A DNA stretch of 64,000 nucleotides from Pseudomonas paralcaligenes (GTDB lineage: Bacteria; Pseudomonadota; Gammaproteobacteria; Pseudomonadales; Pseudomonadaceae). Positions 11,301-19,032 of the stretch are shown here, in pieces (position 1 is the stretch's first letter; each line of letters starts with the position of its first letter). The notes under the pieces are model-generated. The model was not told the DNA's origin. It saw only the letters and a list, made by a program, of their open reading frames with translations, and did no database searches. The position numbers and the translations under genes were made by a program. The stretch is taken from the NCBI RefSeq assembly GCF_019655855.1, contig NZ_BPFX01000025.1, positions 62,001-126,000 of the forward strand. Direction: 5' to 3'.

Positions 11301-12045
11301 AGCCGTCCACCTCCACGTGTGCGCTGGCCGGCAGGTGCTCGGCCAGGGGCTCGACCTCGCCGGTCAGGCGCCCGCCCAGGTAGCCGCTGCTGTCCGCGGC
11401 GAGGCGCAGGCGTTGGCGCAGCTCGCCGTCCACCTTCAGCGCCAGCCGCCACGGCTGGTCGTCCGGCGCGGGCAGGTCGAGGCTGCCTTCGGCCCGCAGC
11501 GGCCAGTCGCCCTCCGGCAGCAGGTGGCCGGTCAGTTCCAGGGCCAGCGCGCCCTGGCGCACGCTGGCGCGCTCGATGCGCAGCCCGTCGCCGACCCAGC
11601 GTGCGCTCAGCTGCAGGTCGCTGAGCGGATCGGCGTCGTCGATCACCAGTTGTCCGACGCGCGCCTCTTCCAGCTCGATGGACAGCGGCAGGCGCAGCGC
11701 CGGCAGGTCGAACGGCGTGTCGTCGGCCTCGGTGGCCGGCGGTAGCACCAGGCCCACCCGCTCGGCCTCGACCCGGCGCAGGCAGAGGGTCAGGCGCAGC
11801 AGGCACGCGGGTGACCAGGCGAAGCGCGGTTGGGCCAGTTCCACCCGCTGGGCCCCGTCGGTCCAGATCAGGCGCTCGGCCTGCCATTCGCCGGCCAGGC
11901 GACCCTCGAAGGACTCGACCGTCACCCCGGGCAGGCGCGCCAGCAGCCAGCGGCTGCCGCCGGTGGTGCCCAGCACTAGGGCGACGGCAAGCAGCAACCC
12001 GAGCAACAGGACCAGCAGGCCAAGCCCGATGCGCCGGCCGGTCAC
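8368..12045 (-). CDS. tamB: Translocation and assembly module subunit TamB
   Basis: The 1225-aa inner-membrane-anchored AsmA/TamB-type protein spans the periplasm. With TamA it helps outer-membrane protein insertion or phospholipid transport. It has one N-terminal membrane helix (IGLGLLVLLLGLLLAVALVLG), a very long beta-rich groove region full of LDLxG-type repeats, and the conserved C-terminal DUF490 region (SYLVLGRPLGG, then a final DLFYKRDF ending in Phe like a barrel beta-signal). I chose the GTG at 12045 because it overlaps the tamA stop (GTGA) and sits directly before the membrane helix; the open frame extends further upstream only by antisense chance. Confidence 0.92.
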   Translation of the reverse strand: MTGRRIGLGLLVLLLGLLLAVALVLGTTGGSRWLLARLPGVTVESFEGRLAGEWQAERLIWTDGAQRVELAQPRFAWSPACLLRLTLCLRRVEAERVGLVLPPATEADDTPFDLPALRLPLSIELEEARVGQLVIDDADPLSDLQLSARWVGDGLRIERASVRQGALALELTGHLLPEGDWPLRAEGSLDLPAPDDQPWRLALKVDGELRQRLRLAADSSGYLGGRLTGEVEPLAEHLPASAHVEVDGFKASAELPDTLRLDHVMLNASGNLADGYRVEGGASLPGEGGAVGVTLKGRVDAAGAEIAALRLEAGEGRNAALAGTLDWRETFAADARLDWHDFPWTRLYPLDEPPAVSAQRLQVQLRYRDGAYQGQVDADLLGPAGAFSLATPVDGDLTQVRLPALQLSAGQGEIKGDLVLRFAEGIAWSADLDVDRLDPAYWLAELPGTLAGRLRSQGEWHDGKLAASADLDLKGRLRGQPAALSLQGDGAAERWRLAALELRLGDNQVQGSGTLDQRLAARLQLAAPRLGQLWPGLRGALDGTLDLGGSLEAPQGRLALDGRALGLEDRELGRLDLAARLDDAQRGTLQLTASGIRLGDTDLGTLTASGGGDRREQRLSLDLRGEKLQAALGLDGRLSEEKTGWRWNGRLASGELHSGGQDWRLQQPASVERLADGRLTLGAHCWLSGDASFCGETNRLLPEPRLRYRLQAFPLASLAPWLPDDFAWQGQLSADVALDLPTAGPRGDLRVSADGGTYRVREGDRWLDFPYQQLNLVTQLKPQSIDSRLAFSGGPLGTLDVQVRLDPRPADRPLSGDFRLAGLDLAVARPFLPGVEHLAGQLNGAGRFSGGLLAPRIDGDLTLSGGELSGGQLPTDIAQLTLRALIAGEQLQVRGDWRSGEQGRGSVSGQASWTAGDLNGDLQLRGDRLPVRVEPYADLEVAPNLVARLADGQLAIAGEVDVPRGAIRIRQLPPSTVTVSEDAEVAGRQAPQRQGLQMAMDIEVSVGRDKLTFEGFGLGAELAGRLRIGDNLDTRGELNLNKGRYRAYGQRLDVRRARLLFTGPIDQPFLDVEAVRRVDEVTAGLRISGNAAQPRTQVFSEPVMSEEQALSYLVLGRPLGGTGEDSNLLAEAALGLGLAGSASVTGDIASRLGISDFQLDTAGSGQKASVVASGRLSERLSLRYGVGVFEPANTIALRYDLTRRLYLEAASGLASSLDLFYKRDF

Positions 12046-13772
12046 AGCTCGGGCCCCATGGAGAAGTGCAGGCGGAAGCCGCCGTCGTCGTCCAGCGCGC
12101 GGGCCAGGTCCAGGCGCAGCGGCCCGACCGGCGACACCCAGCGGATGCCGAAGCCCACCCCGGTCTTGAGCGTCGGGATCTCCAGCGACTCGAAGGCGTT
12201 GCCTTGGTCGACGAAGGCGGCGGCGCGCCATTTGTCGGCGAAGGCGTACTGGTATTCGAGGCTGCCGGCGATCAGGTAGCGGCCGCCGACCTTGCGCCCC
12301 TCGCGGTCCTCGGGCGACAGCGACTGGTAGTCGTAGCCGCGCACGCTCTGGTCGCCGCCGGCGAAGTAGCGCAGCGACGGCGGGATCGAGTCGTAGTCGG
12401 TGGTCTCGGTGCCGCCCACCTGCAGGCGGCCGAGGAAGCGGTGGCGCGTCCACAGGGTGGTCAGGCCCTTGAGCATCAGGTTGCCGTGCACCACGTCCGC
12501 GTCGGACAGTAGGCCCTTCTTGGCCACCGCCACGTCGGCCTGGATGCGGTAGCCGTTGCTCGGGTCCAGGCGGTCGTCGCTCTGCAGGTAGGAATAGCTG
12601 GCGCCGGGCATCACCAGGTTGCTCAGGCCGGAGTCGTCGCCCAGCTCGTATTCCTCCCGCTGCCACTTGAGCGAGAGCACCTGCTGCCAGCCGCTGTCCA
12701 GCCGGTGGTGCCATTCCGGGCCGATCTTCAGCAGCTTGCTGAGGCTGTCGGTGTCAGCGATTTCCTCGTACTGGTAGCCGCCGGCGAAGCGCAGCTTGTC
12801 GGTCAGCGGCGGGTCGAGCGGCACGTCGTACCACAGGCCGACGTTCTGCCGGGGCGCCGACAGCTCGCTCTCGAAGCCGTAGCTGTGGCCCTGGCGATTG
12901 GCCCAGTGGCGCGTCCAGTTGAAGCGCCCGCGCGGGCCGACGTCGGTGGAGAAGCCGCCGCCGATGCCGAAGGTGCGCGGCTTGCGCGTGGTGAGCTGGA
13001 CGTTGACGGGAATGCTCTCGCCGCTGGCCTGGGCCGGCACGGCGTCGACCCGCACGCCGTCGAAATAGCCGCTGCCCTGCAGCGATTCGTAGAGGTCGGC
13101 GATCAGCTCGGAGTCGTAGGGCACATCCTTCGGGAACGGCACCATGCGCTGCAGCAGCTCGTCGTCGAACGGCGCGTCGCCGCTGAAGCTCACCTCGCCG
13201 AGCCGGTAGCGCGGGCCGCTGTCGTAGACCAGCTCGATGTCGGCGACGCCGGCCAGCGGGTCGATGTCCAGGCGGTGCCGGGTGAAACGGCCGCGGAAGA
13301 AGCCGTAGCGCGAGGCCTGGTTCTGGATCAGCCGCTTGGCGTCTTCGTAGTGGCCGTGGTCGAGCCGGGCGCCGGGGCGCAGCTCGCGACTGGCCGGCAG
13401 GCGGAAGTCCTTGAGTGCGAGCGCCTCACCGACCATGCGGATGTCGACGTTGCGCAGCCGCACCGGCTCGCCCGGCACGATGCGCAGCACCAGGCGCGGA
13501 CCATCGCGGCCAGAGCGCACCTCGCTGGTGATGCGGGCCTGGTAGTAGCCCAGCGCCTCGCCGGCGCGGCGGGCCTGGGCCTCCACCACGCGGCTGAGGC
13601 GCTGCAGTTGTTCTTCGTCATCGGCGTCTAGGCTGCCGACGTGGCCCTCGATATTGCGCTTCAACTCGGCGTTGGGCGGTTCGATGCGCAGGTCGAGCCG
13701 CGCCTGCGCCAGGGCGCCGGAGGCGAGGACGAACGAAACGAAAACGACGAGCAGCCTTCCTGGATAACTCAT
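12042..13772 (-). CDS. tamA: Translocation and assembly module subunit TamA (Omp85 family)
   Basis: The 576-aa outer-membrane protein has a signal peptide (RLLVVFVSFVLASGALAQA), POTRA domains (residues about 25-260, for example GEPVRLRNVDIRMVGEA) and a 16-strand Omp85 barrel. The barrel holds the family VRGYDYQSLSPED motif (the lid-loop region) and GFGIRWVSPVGPLRLDLA near the end. The ATG at 13772 precedes the signal peptide directly. The frame runs on upstream, but only as overlap with antisense coding. It is translationally coupled to tamB. Confidence 0.93.
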   Translation of the reverse strand: MSYPGRLLVVFVSFVLASGALAQARLDLRIEPPNAELKRNIEGHVGSLDADDEEQLQRLSRVVEAQARRAGEALGYYQARITSEVRSGRDGPRLVLRIVPGEPVRLRNVDIRMVGEALALKDFRLPASRELRPGARLDHGHYEDAKRLIQNQASRYGFFRGRFTRHRLDIDPLAGVADIELVYDSGPRYRLGEVSFSGDAPFDDELLQRMVPFPKDVPYDSELIADLYESLQGSGYFDGVRVDAVPAQASGESIPVNVQLTTRKPRTFGIGGGFSTDVGPRGRFNWTRHWANRQGHSYGFESELSAPRQNVGLWYDVPLDPPLTDKLRFAGGYQYEEIADTDSLSKLLKIGPEWHHRLDSGWQQVLSLKWQREEYELGDDSGLSNLVMPGASYSYLQSDDRLDPSNGYRIQADVAVAKKGLLSDADVVHGNLMLKGLTTLWTRHRFLGRLQVGGTETTDYDSIPPSLRYFAGGDQSVRGYDYQSLSPEDREGRKVGGRYLIAGSLEYQYAFADKWRAAAFVDQGNAFESLEIPTLKTGVGFGIRWVSPVGPLRLDLARALDDDGGFRLHFSMGPEL

Positions 13773-13819
13773 GGCGGAGGATGCTAGCACAGGCCCCCGC
13801 CCGTTTTCGCACCGTCCGG

Positions 13820-14461
13820 CTAGGCGCTCGCCTGCTTCGCCGCCTGCGGGTTGGGATGGAAGAAGACGTGCTCGCGGATCGGTCCCAGCGCCACCTCGCC
13901 GATCTCCTCGTAGCCCTGGCGCTTGTAGAACTCCAGGTAATGCGGGTTGCCGGTATCCAGCACCACGCCCTGGGAGCCGGCGTCCGCCGCGCACCAGTCG
14001 TGCAGCGCGGAGAGCAGCTGCTCGCCCAGGCGCTGCCCCTGGAACTGGGGATGCACCCCGAGCAGCGGCAGCACGTGGTAGGGCCCCGGCGGCAGGCAGG
14101 CGAGCACCGCGTCGTGGTACTCGAGGTAACGCCGGGTGCAGCGGAAGCCGGTGGTCATCAGCATGCGCAGACGCCAGCCCCAACTCTCGGTAATGCCCAG
14201 CCGGCGGATCGGCGGCGCGATCAGCGCGATGCCCACCAGGCGCTCGTCGATCAGCAGGCCTATCGCCGGCAGGTCCTCGGCGAAATGCTGATGCACCAGC
14301 TCGCGCACCGTGGCGCGCACCCGCTGGTCGAAGCCCGGGCGCTCGCTCTCGAACAGGTAGGCGAAGGTGGGGTCGTGGCGATAGGCGTGGTACAGCAGGG
14401 AGCGGGCCTCGCGGCTGTAACCATGGTCGAGCAGGCGGACTTCGGCGGTGCGGTGGGGCAT
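13820..14461 (-). CDS. GNAT-family N-acetyltransferase
   Basis: The 213-aa protein has a C-terminal GNAT fold. The acetyl-CoA-binding segment reads LPLLGVHPQFQGQRLGEQLL (V-x-P-x-x-Q-x-x-R-x-G pattern, about residues 130-150), followed by LDTGNPHYLEFYKRQGYEEIG, the usual motif B ending. The substrate cannot be told from sequence. It is divergent from xthA across 136 bp and just upstream of tamA on the same strand with a 47-bp gap. Confidence 0.88.
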   Translation of the reverse strand: MPHRTAEVRLLDHGYSREARSLLYHAYRHDPTFAYLFESERPGFDQRVRATVRELVHQHFAEDLPAIGLLIDERLVGIALIAPPIRRLGITESWGWRLRMLMTTGFRCTRRYLEYHDAVLACLPPGPYHVLPLLGVHPQFQGQRLGEQLLSALHDWCAADAGSQGVVLDTGNPHYLEFYKRQGYEEIGEVALGPIREHVFFHPNPQAAKQASA

Positions 14462-14597
14462 CAGGCTGACCTCTTGTAGTGAACTTCTTGTTGTTATGGT
14501 TCGGGCGGGTCGCCAGCCAAGGTAGCACCGCCGCCCTGCCCTCGCCAGGCGCCGGAAGCTGGGCTAGCATCGCTGTTTTTCCCGCCGGTAACCCTCC

Positions 14598-15410
14598 ATG
14601 AAGATCGTTTCCTTCAATATCAACGGCCTGCGCGCCCGTCCCCATCAGTTGCAGGCCCTGATCGAGAAGCACCAGCCGGACGTGATTGGCCTGCAGGAAA
14701 CCAAGGTGTCCGACGACCAGTTCCCGGAGGCGGAAATCCGCGCGCTCGGCTACCACGTGCACTACCACGGGCAGAAGGGCCACTACGGCGTCGCCCTGCT
14801 CTCGCGTGAGAAGCCGCTGGAGCTGCACAAGGGCTTCCCCAACGACGGCGAGGAATCCCAGCGGCGCTTCATCTACGGCACCTTCGCCGACGCCCAGGGC
14901 AACCCGGTGACCGTGATGAACGGCTACTTCCCCCAGGGCGAAAGCCGTGATCACCCGGTCAAGTTCCCGGCCAAGCGGCGCTTCTACGCCGACCTGCAGC
15001 AACTGCTGCTGGAGCGCTTCGACCCGAGCCAGGCGCTGGTGGTGATGGGCGACATCAATATCTCCCCGGAAGACATCGACATCGGCATCGGCGAGACCAA
15101 CCGCCTGCGCTGGCTGAAGACCGGCAAGTGCAGCTTCCTGCCGGAGGAGCGCGAGTGGCTGGCCACTCTCAAGAACTGGGGCCTGGTGGACAGCTTCCGC
15201 CACCTGAACCCCGAGGTGAACGACCGCTTCAGCTGGTTCGACTACCGCAGCCGCGGCTTCGAGGACGAACCCAAGCGGGGCCTGCGCATCGACGTCATCC
15301 TGGCCACCGCCGCCCTGCAGCCGCGCTTCAAGGACGGCGGCGTGGACTACGAGCTGCGTGCAATGGAGAAGCCCTCCGACCACGCGCCGATCTGGCTGGA
15401 ACTGAGCTGA
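14598..15410 (+). CDS. xthA: Exodeoxyribonuclease III
   Basis: The 270-aa AP endonuclease/3'-exonuclease of the EEP fold acts in base-excision repair. All landmark motifs are present: NINGLRARP at the N-terminus, the metal-binding Glu in [19 protein letters not shown], the Asp/Asn pair in [25 protein letters not shown], and the catalytic [10 protein letters not shown] at the end. Length matches E. coli XthA. It is monocistronic and ends in a hairpin terminator. Confidence 0.97.
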   Translation: MKIVSFNINGLRARPHQLQALIEKHQPDVIGLQETKVSDDQFPEAEIRALGYHVHYHGQKGHYGVALLSREKPLELHKGFPNDGEESQRRFIYGTFADAQGNPVTVMNGYFPQGESRDHPVKFPAKRRFYADLQQLLLERFDPSQALVVMGDINISPEDIDIGIGETNRLRWLKTGKCSFLPEEREWLATLKNWGLVDSFRHLNPEVNDRFSWFDYRSRGFEDEPKRGLRIDVILATAALQPRFKDGGVDYELRAMEKPSDHAPIWLELS

Positions 15411-15415
15411 TCCGA

Positions 15416-15433
15416 GGGGCGCGTTCGCGCCCC
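15416..15433 (+). terminator. Intrinsic terminator of xthA
   Basis: The perfect GC-rich hairpin GGGGCGCG/CGCGCCCC starts 5 nt after the xthA stop and is followed by TTGT. The T-tract is short, so it may be partly dependent on other factors. Confidence 0.7.
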
Positions 15434-15509
15434 TTGTCACATCCCCGCAACCTTCCCGACTTAATCTGCGCGACACCTTTCCAGCCCTCTAGAACAAGGT
15501 GTCTGCTAC

Positions 15510-16877
15510 ATGTCGCGCGCCCTGCCAGTCTGCAATCGGCAAACCTGGAGCCATGCCTGCACATGGCTGCTCCTCGGCTTCATCTGCTATGCGCTGCCCT
15601 GGTCCGTATTCGCCGCGGATGGCGTCACGCTGATGCGCATCCAGGGCTCCAACACCATCGGCGCCAAGCTCGCCCCGGCGCTGATCGAGGGCCTGTACCA
15701 GAGCCAGGGCTTCGGCAACGTGCGCACCATCGCCGGCGCGGCGGAGAACGAGCAGCGGGTGCTGGCCGAGGACAAACTGGGGCGCACCCTGGCGACGGAC
15801 GTGGCGGCCCACGGCTCTGGCACCGGCTTCGTCGGCCTGCAGGACGGCAGCGCCGACCTCGCCGCCTCCTCCCGCCCGATCAAGAGCGCCGAAGCCGCCA
15901 GCCTGCAGGCCCTGGGCGACATGCAGGGCGCCGAGGCTGAGCAGGTCATCGCCATCGACGGCCTAGCGATCATCGTCCACCCGGGCAACCCGGTGAATGC
16001 GCTGACCACCGAGCAGCTGGCCGCCGTGTTCGCCGGCGAGATCACCGACTGGTCCGCGCTTGGCGGCCAGGCGGGCGAGATCCATCTGTACGCCCGCGAC
16101 GACAAGTCCGGCACCTTCGACACCTTCAAGGAGCTGGTGCTGGCGGCCAACGGCCGCAGCCTGGCCGGCGGCGCCAAGCGCTTCGAGTCGAGCAACCAGC
16201 TGTCCGACGGCGTCAGCCAGGACCCCGGCGGCATCGGCTTCATCGGCCTGCCCTACGTGCGCCAGAGCAAGGCGCTGGCGATCGCCGACGGCCAGTCGCG
16301 GCCGATGCTGCCCAGCGCCACGCTGATCGCCACCGAGGACTACCCGCTGTCCCGCCGGCTCTTCCTCTACAACCCGCCCGGCACCACCAACCAGTGGGTG
16401 AAGTCGCTGGTGCAGTTCGCCCACAGCCCGGCCGGCCAGGCCATCGTCGAGCAGAACGGTTTCATCCCGCAGACCGTGCAGGCGGTCAAGGTGGAGCCCA
16501 GCGCGGGGATGCCCGAGGACTACCGCAAGCTGGCCGGCGAGGCGCAGCGCCTGTCCGTCAACTTCCGCTTCCAGGAAGGCAGTGCCGAGCTGGACAACAA
16601 GGCCCAGCGCGACCTAGCCCGGGTGCTCGATTACCTCCAGGCCAACGACAAACTGCGGCAGAAGGTGGTGCTGGTCGGCTTCGGCGATGCCAAGAACGAC
16701 CCCGCGCGCGCCGCGCTGCTGTCCAAACTGCGCGCCATGGCCGTGCGCCGCGAACTGTCCAAGGGCGGCGTGCTGTTCCGCGAGATCACCGGCCTGGGCG
16801 AGCAGATGCCGGTGGCGGCGAACAACGGCGACGAAGGCCGTCTGAAGAATCGCCGGGTCGAGGTCTGGGTCTACTGA
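15510..16877 (+). CDS. Phosphate-binding-like periplasmic protein fused to an OmpA-like domain
   Basis: The 455-aa exported protein has a signal peptide ending ...LPWSVFA/ADG (about residue 36). A PstS-like substrate-binding domain follows (LMRIQGSNTIGAKLAP, GSGTGFVGLQDGSADLAAS, RDDKSGTFDTFKELVL, DPGGIGFIGLPYV; to about residue 320). The C-terminal OmpA/MotB peptidoglycan-binding domain (FRFQEGSAELDNKAQRDL to GRLKNRRVEVWVY) occupies about 345-455. It resembles PstS-OmpA fusions that tether an anion-binding domain to the cell wall. The ligand, phosphate or otherwise, is inferred. It lies between xthA and terC. Confidence 0.88.
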   Translation: MSRALPVCNRQTWSHACTWLLLGFICYALPWSVFAADGVTLMRIQGSNTIGAKLAPALIEGLYQSQGFGNVRTIAGAAENEQRVLAEDKLGRTLATDVAAHGSGTGFVGLQDGSADLAASSRPIKSAEAASLQALGDMQGAEAEQVIAIDGLAIIVHPGNPVNALTTEQLAAVFAGEITDWSALGGQAGEIHLYARDDKSGTFDTFKELVLAANGRSLAGGAKRFESSNQLSDGVSQDPGGIGFIGLPYVRQSKALAIADGQSRPMLPSATLIATEDYPLSRRLFLYNPPGTTNQWVKSLVQFAHSPAGQAIVEQNGFIPQTVQAVKVEPSAGMPEDYRKLAGEAQRLSVNFRFQEGSAELDNKAQRDLARVLDYLQANDKLRQKVVLVGFGDAKNDPARAALLSKLRAMAVRRELSKGGVLFREITGLGEQMPVAANNGDEGRLKNRRVEVWVY

Positions 16878-16944
16878 GCATGCGCCGCCTCCCTTGCCGA
16901 AGCCAGGCGAGCGCTCTAGCCTAATACACGGGCGGCTACCGAAC

Positions 16945-16983
16945 GGTCGCCGCCAGTGACGCCGGGCCCCTCTGGCGGCGACC
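16945..16983. other. Perfect 12-bp inverted repeat between the PBP-OmpA gene and terC
   Basis: GGTCGCCGCCAG (16945-16956) pairs with CTGGCGGCGACC (16972-16983) around a 15-nt loop, 52 nt before the terC ATG. There is no T-run, so it is either a weak terminator for the upstream gene or a structured 5' leader for terC. Confidence 0.6.
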
Positions 16984-17034
16984 TCATCGCCGCGATGTCG
17001 GAGTCACTGTCTGACAGGCAGCGATGGAGGGGCC

Positions 17035-18018
17035 ATGGATCAGCTTCTGGTTTTTCTCACCAATCCTTTGCTCGGCACAGCCACCTGGCTGTGGCTGAGT
17101 TTTCTCGCCATCGTCCTCGCCCTGCTGGTGTTCGACCTCGGCGTCCTGCACCGCGACCAGCACGAGATCGAGATGCGCGAAAGCCTGCTGCTGTACAGCG
17201 GCTACTTCAGCGTCGGCGTGCTGTTCGGCCTGTGGGTCTGGTTCGAGCTGGGCGCCCAGCATGCGCTGGAGTTCTACACTGGCTTCCTGGTTGAGCAGTC
17301 GTTGTCGATGGACAACGTGTTCGTCATGGCGATGATCTTCGGCTTCTTCGGCATCCCCCGGCGCTACCAGCACCGTGTGTTGTTCTGGGGCATCCTCGGC
17401 GTCATCGTGCTGCGGGCGATCATGATCGGCCTGGGCACGGCGCTGGTGCAGCAGTTCGAGTGGATTCTCTACCTGTTCGGCGCCTTCCTCCTGTTCACCG
17501 GGGTGAAGATGATGTTCAGCCGCGAGGAACAGCACCCGGACCTGTCGAACAACCCCCTGCTGCGCTTCCTGCGCCGCCACCTGCGGGTGACCGACGAACT
17601 CCACGGCGGCCACTTCTTCGTCCGCAAGCGCCCGGCAGGCGCGAGCCATCCCCTGCTCTACGCCACGCCCCTGTTCCTCGCCCTGGTGCTGATCGAACTG
17701 GCGGACCTGGTGTTCGCCGTGGACAGCGTGCCGGCGGTGTTCTCCATCACCCAGGACCCGTTCATCGTCTACACCTCGAACATCTTCGCCATCCTCGGCC
17801 TGCGCTCGCTGTACTTCGCCCTGGCCGCGCTGATGCACCGCTTCGTCTACCTCAAGTACGCCCTGGCCCTGGTGCTGATCTTCATCGGCGGCAAGATCTT
17901 CCTGCACGGCTTCATCGGCAAGATCCCCGCCCTGCTCTCTCTTGGGGTGACGTTCGGGTTGCTGGCGGGGGGCGTCTTGTTGTCGCTGTTGAAGACCCGC
18001 AGGCAGGCAAGTGACTGA
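17035..18018 (+). CDS. alx: TerC/Alx-family integral membrane protein
   Basis: The 327-aa protein has about nine membrane helices and the TerC family signatures: VFDLGVLHRDQHEIEMRESL, the acidic SLSMDNVFVMAMIF, and ELADLVFAVDSVPAVFSITQDPF followed by YTSNIFAILGLRSLYF. E. coli Alx of this family exports manganese and is alkaline- and Mn-responsive. The start ATG has GGAGGGGCC upstream. I looked for a yybP-ykoY riboswitch core in the leader and did not see one; a strong stem-loop is present instead. Confidence 0.92.
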   Translation: MDQLLVFLTNPLLGTATWLWLSFLAIVLALLVFDLGVLHRDQHEIEMRESLLLYSGYFSVGVLFGLWVWFELGAQHALEFYTGFLVEQSLSMDNVFVMAMIFGFFGIPRRYQHRVLFWGILGVIVLRAIMIGLGTALVQQFEWILYLFGAFLLFTGVKMMFSREEQHPDLSNNPLLRFLRRHLRVTDELHGGHFFVRKRPAGASHPLLYATPLFLALVLIELADLVFAVDSVPAVFSITQDPFIVYTSNIFAILGLRSLYFALAALMHRFVYLKYALALVLIFIGGKIFLHGFIGKIPALLSLGVTFGLLAGGVLLSLLKTRRQASD

Positions 18019-18120
18019 CCATGCGCCTCATGGAATCCCGGGCAAACGCCCGGCATAGGTTGCGTTCCGCGATTCTGCTAGGCTGCGCCAACCACGATGC
18101 TTCCCCGTGCCGGATGGTAT

Positions 18121-19029
18121 ATGACGATTCCATTTCTCTACCGCAGTTACCAGTTGACCATCCGCAGTGAACTCGAACTCCCCGAACTCTCTCCCCTCGG
18201 CACACTCGACGATGAAGCAGACCTGCTGATCCGCTTCGGCCCGGCAGGCAACCCCGAGCAGTCGGGGCATAGGCAGGTTGGTCCCTTCCTCTGGGCCGGG
18301 CCGGGCTGGTTGTGGCTGCATATCCCCCGGGTCGGGCGCTTCCTGGTACGAGAAGGGCGCGAGCTGATCATCGAGCCGGAGCCTGGCAGCGATGCGGACA
18401 GCATCCGCGTGTTCCTCCTCGGTTCGGCACTGGGCGCGCTGCTGCTGCAGCGTGGCCAGCTGGTCCTGCACGGCAATGCCGTGCGCGTCGGAGATCACTG
18501 CATGGTCTGCCTGGGAAGATCGGGGGTGGGCAAGTCCAGCCTGGCCGCTGGCTTCTTCCAGCGCGGGCATGCGCTCTTGGCCGACGATGTGGTGTCGGTG
18601 GATGCGGAGGGCCGCGTCTCTCCCGGTATCCCCCGCATCAAGCTGTGGCGAGATACGGCCGAGCACCTGGATATCGATATCAGGCCTCTGCCACGCATTC
18701 GTCCCGCTCTGGAAAAATACAGCTACCCGGTCGATCGGCAGTTCGCCCAGGCCCCCCTACCGGTCCGCTGGATCTATGTGCTGGGCAGCGATCACACCCA
18801 GCAGGTGCGGGTGGAGCCGATTCCCGGTATGCGGCGTCTCGCCCCTCTGCTCGCCAACAGCTATCGCCCGCCCATGATCGAAGGCCTGCAAATGAAGCCC
18901 AGGCATCTGCAACTGTGCGGCCAGCTCGCATGCCGAGTGCACCTGGCGCAGGTGACGCGGCCGTCGCAAGGGTTCGAACTCGGGCAGCTGATCGACCACC
19001 TGCTGGCCGACATGGCCGAGCACCCCTGA
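18121..19029 (+). CDS. HprK-like serine kinase of the lasso peptide locus
   Basis: The 302-aa protein has the HPr kinase C-terminal fold. The P-loop is GRSGVGKSSLA (about 132-142), followed by the acidic ADDVVSVD motif (about 155-162) and PGIPRIKLW. The N-terminal third is unlike true HprK, which is typical of the HprK-related kinases in lasso clusters. One member, PadeK of paeninodin, phosphorylates the C-terminal Ser of its precursor. Both precursors here end in Ser, so the same reaction is likely (inference). The ATG at 18121 is preceded by GGATG; an upstream ATG at 18097 lacks a ribosome site. It is the first gene of an operon, with 3 nt to the next gene. Confidence 0.85.
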   Translation: MTIPFLYRSYQLTIRSELELPELSPLGTLDDEADLLIRFGPAGNPEQSGHRQVGPFLWAGPGWLWLHIPRVGRFLVREGRELIIEPEPGSDADSIRVFLLGSALGALLLQRGQLVLHGNAVRVGDHCMVCLGRSGVGKSSLAAGFFQRGHALLADDVVSVDAEGRVSPGIPRIKLWRDTAEHLDIDIRPLPRIRPALEKYSYPVDRQFAQAPLPVRWIYVLGSDHTQQVRVEPIPGMRRLAPLLANSYRPPMIEGLQMKPRHLQLCGQLACRVHLAQVTRPSQGFELGQLIDHLLADMAEHP

Positions 19030-19032
19030 GCC

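Noticed and set aside
16880..17034. yybP-ykoY manganese riboswitch upstream of terC
   Set aside because: The conserved loops of that RNA are not present; only a simple palindrome is seen.
18019..18120. Attachment site, tRNA or integrase at the left edge of the accessory block
   Set aside because: None is visible; only a 6-bp CCGGGC/GCCCGG hairpin near 18038-18053, too weak to call a terminator.
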